From NCBI GenBank assembly GCA_019428955.1, contig JAHYJF010000060.1, positions 1 through 14,960 on the forward strand: a DNA stretch of 14,960 nt, read 5' to 3'. This stretch comes from Burkholderiaceae bacterium (GTDB taxonomy: Bacteria > Pseudomonadota > Gammaproteobacteria > Burkholderiales > Burkholderiaceae_E). This document shows positions 14,758 to 14,960 of the stretch, one piece after another (position 1 is the first letter of the stretch; each line of letters opens with the position of its first letter). The position numbers were made by a program, and so were the translations under genes. The notes below the pieces were generated by a model. That model worked only from the letters and a program-made list of their open reading frames with translations, ran no database searches and had not been told where the DNA came from.

Positions 14758-14960
14758 TCAATCCTGGTGCTGGAGCGTCAGGCCGAGCAGTGCCCGGCGT
14801 CGCAGCCATTGCGAGGGCCGGTAGCGCGGGTCGGAGGTAACCTTGAACATTCCTGCCAGAATTGCCACGATCGTGGCCGGCCCAATGAGGTCGCCCATCT
14901 CGAGCGGACCGGCAGGGTATCCCAGCCCGGCCCGCACCGCGGCGTCGATATCGGCGGGGG
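14758..14960 (-). CDS. 3-hydroxyacyl-CoA dehydrogenase, C-terminal end only
   Basis: Sixty-six residues and a stop (TGA, complement of 14758-14760) are visible; the gene continues beyond the right edge. The sequence DIDAAVRAGLGYPAGPLE-MGDLIG matches the C-terminal domain of NAD-dependent 3-hydroxyacyl-CoA dehydrogenases, where the helix after GPL contacts substrate and dimer partner. The ending, with DPRYRPSQWLRRRALLGL, resembles the second C-terminal domain of PaaH/Hbd-type proteins of about 500 residues. This enzyme oxidises 3-hydroxyacyl-CoA to 3-ketoacyl-CoA in beta-oxidation-like routes. It is the first visible gene of a minus-strand run that continues into the histidine phosphatase and the APH-fold kinase with no real gap. 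The exact subfamily cannot be fixed from the fragment. Confidence 0.8.
   Translation of the reverse strand, partial: PADIDAAVRAGLGYPAGPLEMGDLIGPATIVAILAGMFKVTSDPRYRPSQWLRRRALLGLTLQHQD

Noticed and set aside
1..14960. CRISPR arrays, insertion sequences, tRNA or rRNA genes, phage or toxin-antitoxin genes
   Set aside because: I looked for regular repeats, terminal inverted repeats with transposase, cloverleaf signatures and small paired genes in all spacers and saw none. The spacers are all at most about 212 bases.

Overview
This window looks like a GC-rich chromosomal segment of a proteobacterium, most probably a betaproteobacterium. The support is the PpiD N-terminus, a DUF1178 gene, the propionate operon layout and the strong third-position GC bias. 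This placement is an inference from protein character, not from a search. Apart from the two edge-truncated genes, every gene is full length. I see no mobile elements, CRISPR arrays, tRNA or rRNA genes, and no intergenic gap exceeds about 212 bases.

Layout. (1) Bases 3-776, + strand: the C-terminal part of a tandem universal-stress-type protein that begins before the window. (2) Bases 961-8360, + strand: a five-gene operon holding the whole methylmalonyl-CoA route for propionyl-CoA: methylmalonyl-CoA mutase, its G-protein chaperone MeaB, propionyl-CoA carboxylase beta and biotin-bearing alpha subunits, and a VOC-fold methylmalonyl-CoA epimerase. A strong intrinsic terminator at 8482-8511 ends it. 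(3) Bases 8573-10486, + strand: a membrane-anchored PpiD-type periplasmic folding factor. (4) Bases 10535-11632, - strand: tRNA 2-selenouridine synthase (mnmH/selU), convergent with ppiD and divergent from the next gene. (5) Bases 11704-12159, + strand: a small DUF1178 protein with a probable zinc site. (6) Bases 12177-14960, - strand: a co-directional run read right to left. It contains the C-terminal end of a 3-hydroxyacyl-CoA dehydrogenase, a histidine phosphatase, an aminoglycoside-phosphotransferase-fold kinase of the acyl-CoA-associated type, and a YfcG-like glutathione S-transferase.

How it works together. The operon carboxylates propionyl-CoA to (S)-methylmalonyl-CoA (PccA/PccB with biotin and ATP). 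It then epimerises the product to the (R) form and rearranges that to succinyl-CoA with adenosylcobalamin, while MeaB loads and protects the mutase. The right-hand cluster pairs acyl-CoA oxidation with a kinase and a phosphatase. One inferred reading is a 4-hydroxyacyl-CoA (LvaA/ACAD10/11-like) pathway that would deliver propionyl-CoA to the left-hand operon.

Most of the window is conventional metabolism. The points worth a second look are the replaced first metal ligand in the epimerase, the retained parvulin histidines in PpiD, the kinase/phosphatase/dehydrogenase cluster, and several hairpins in the spacers. I found no clear candidate for a wholly new system.
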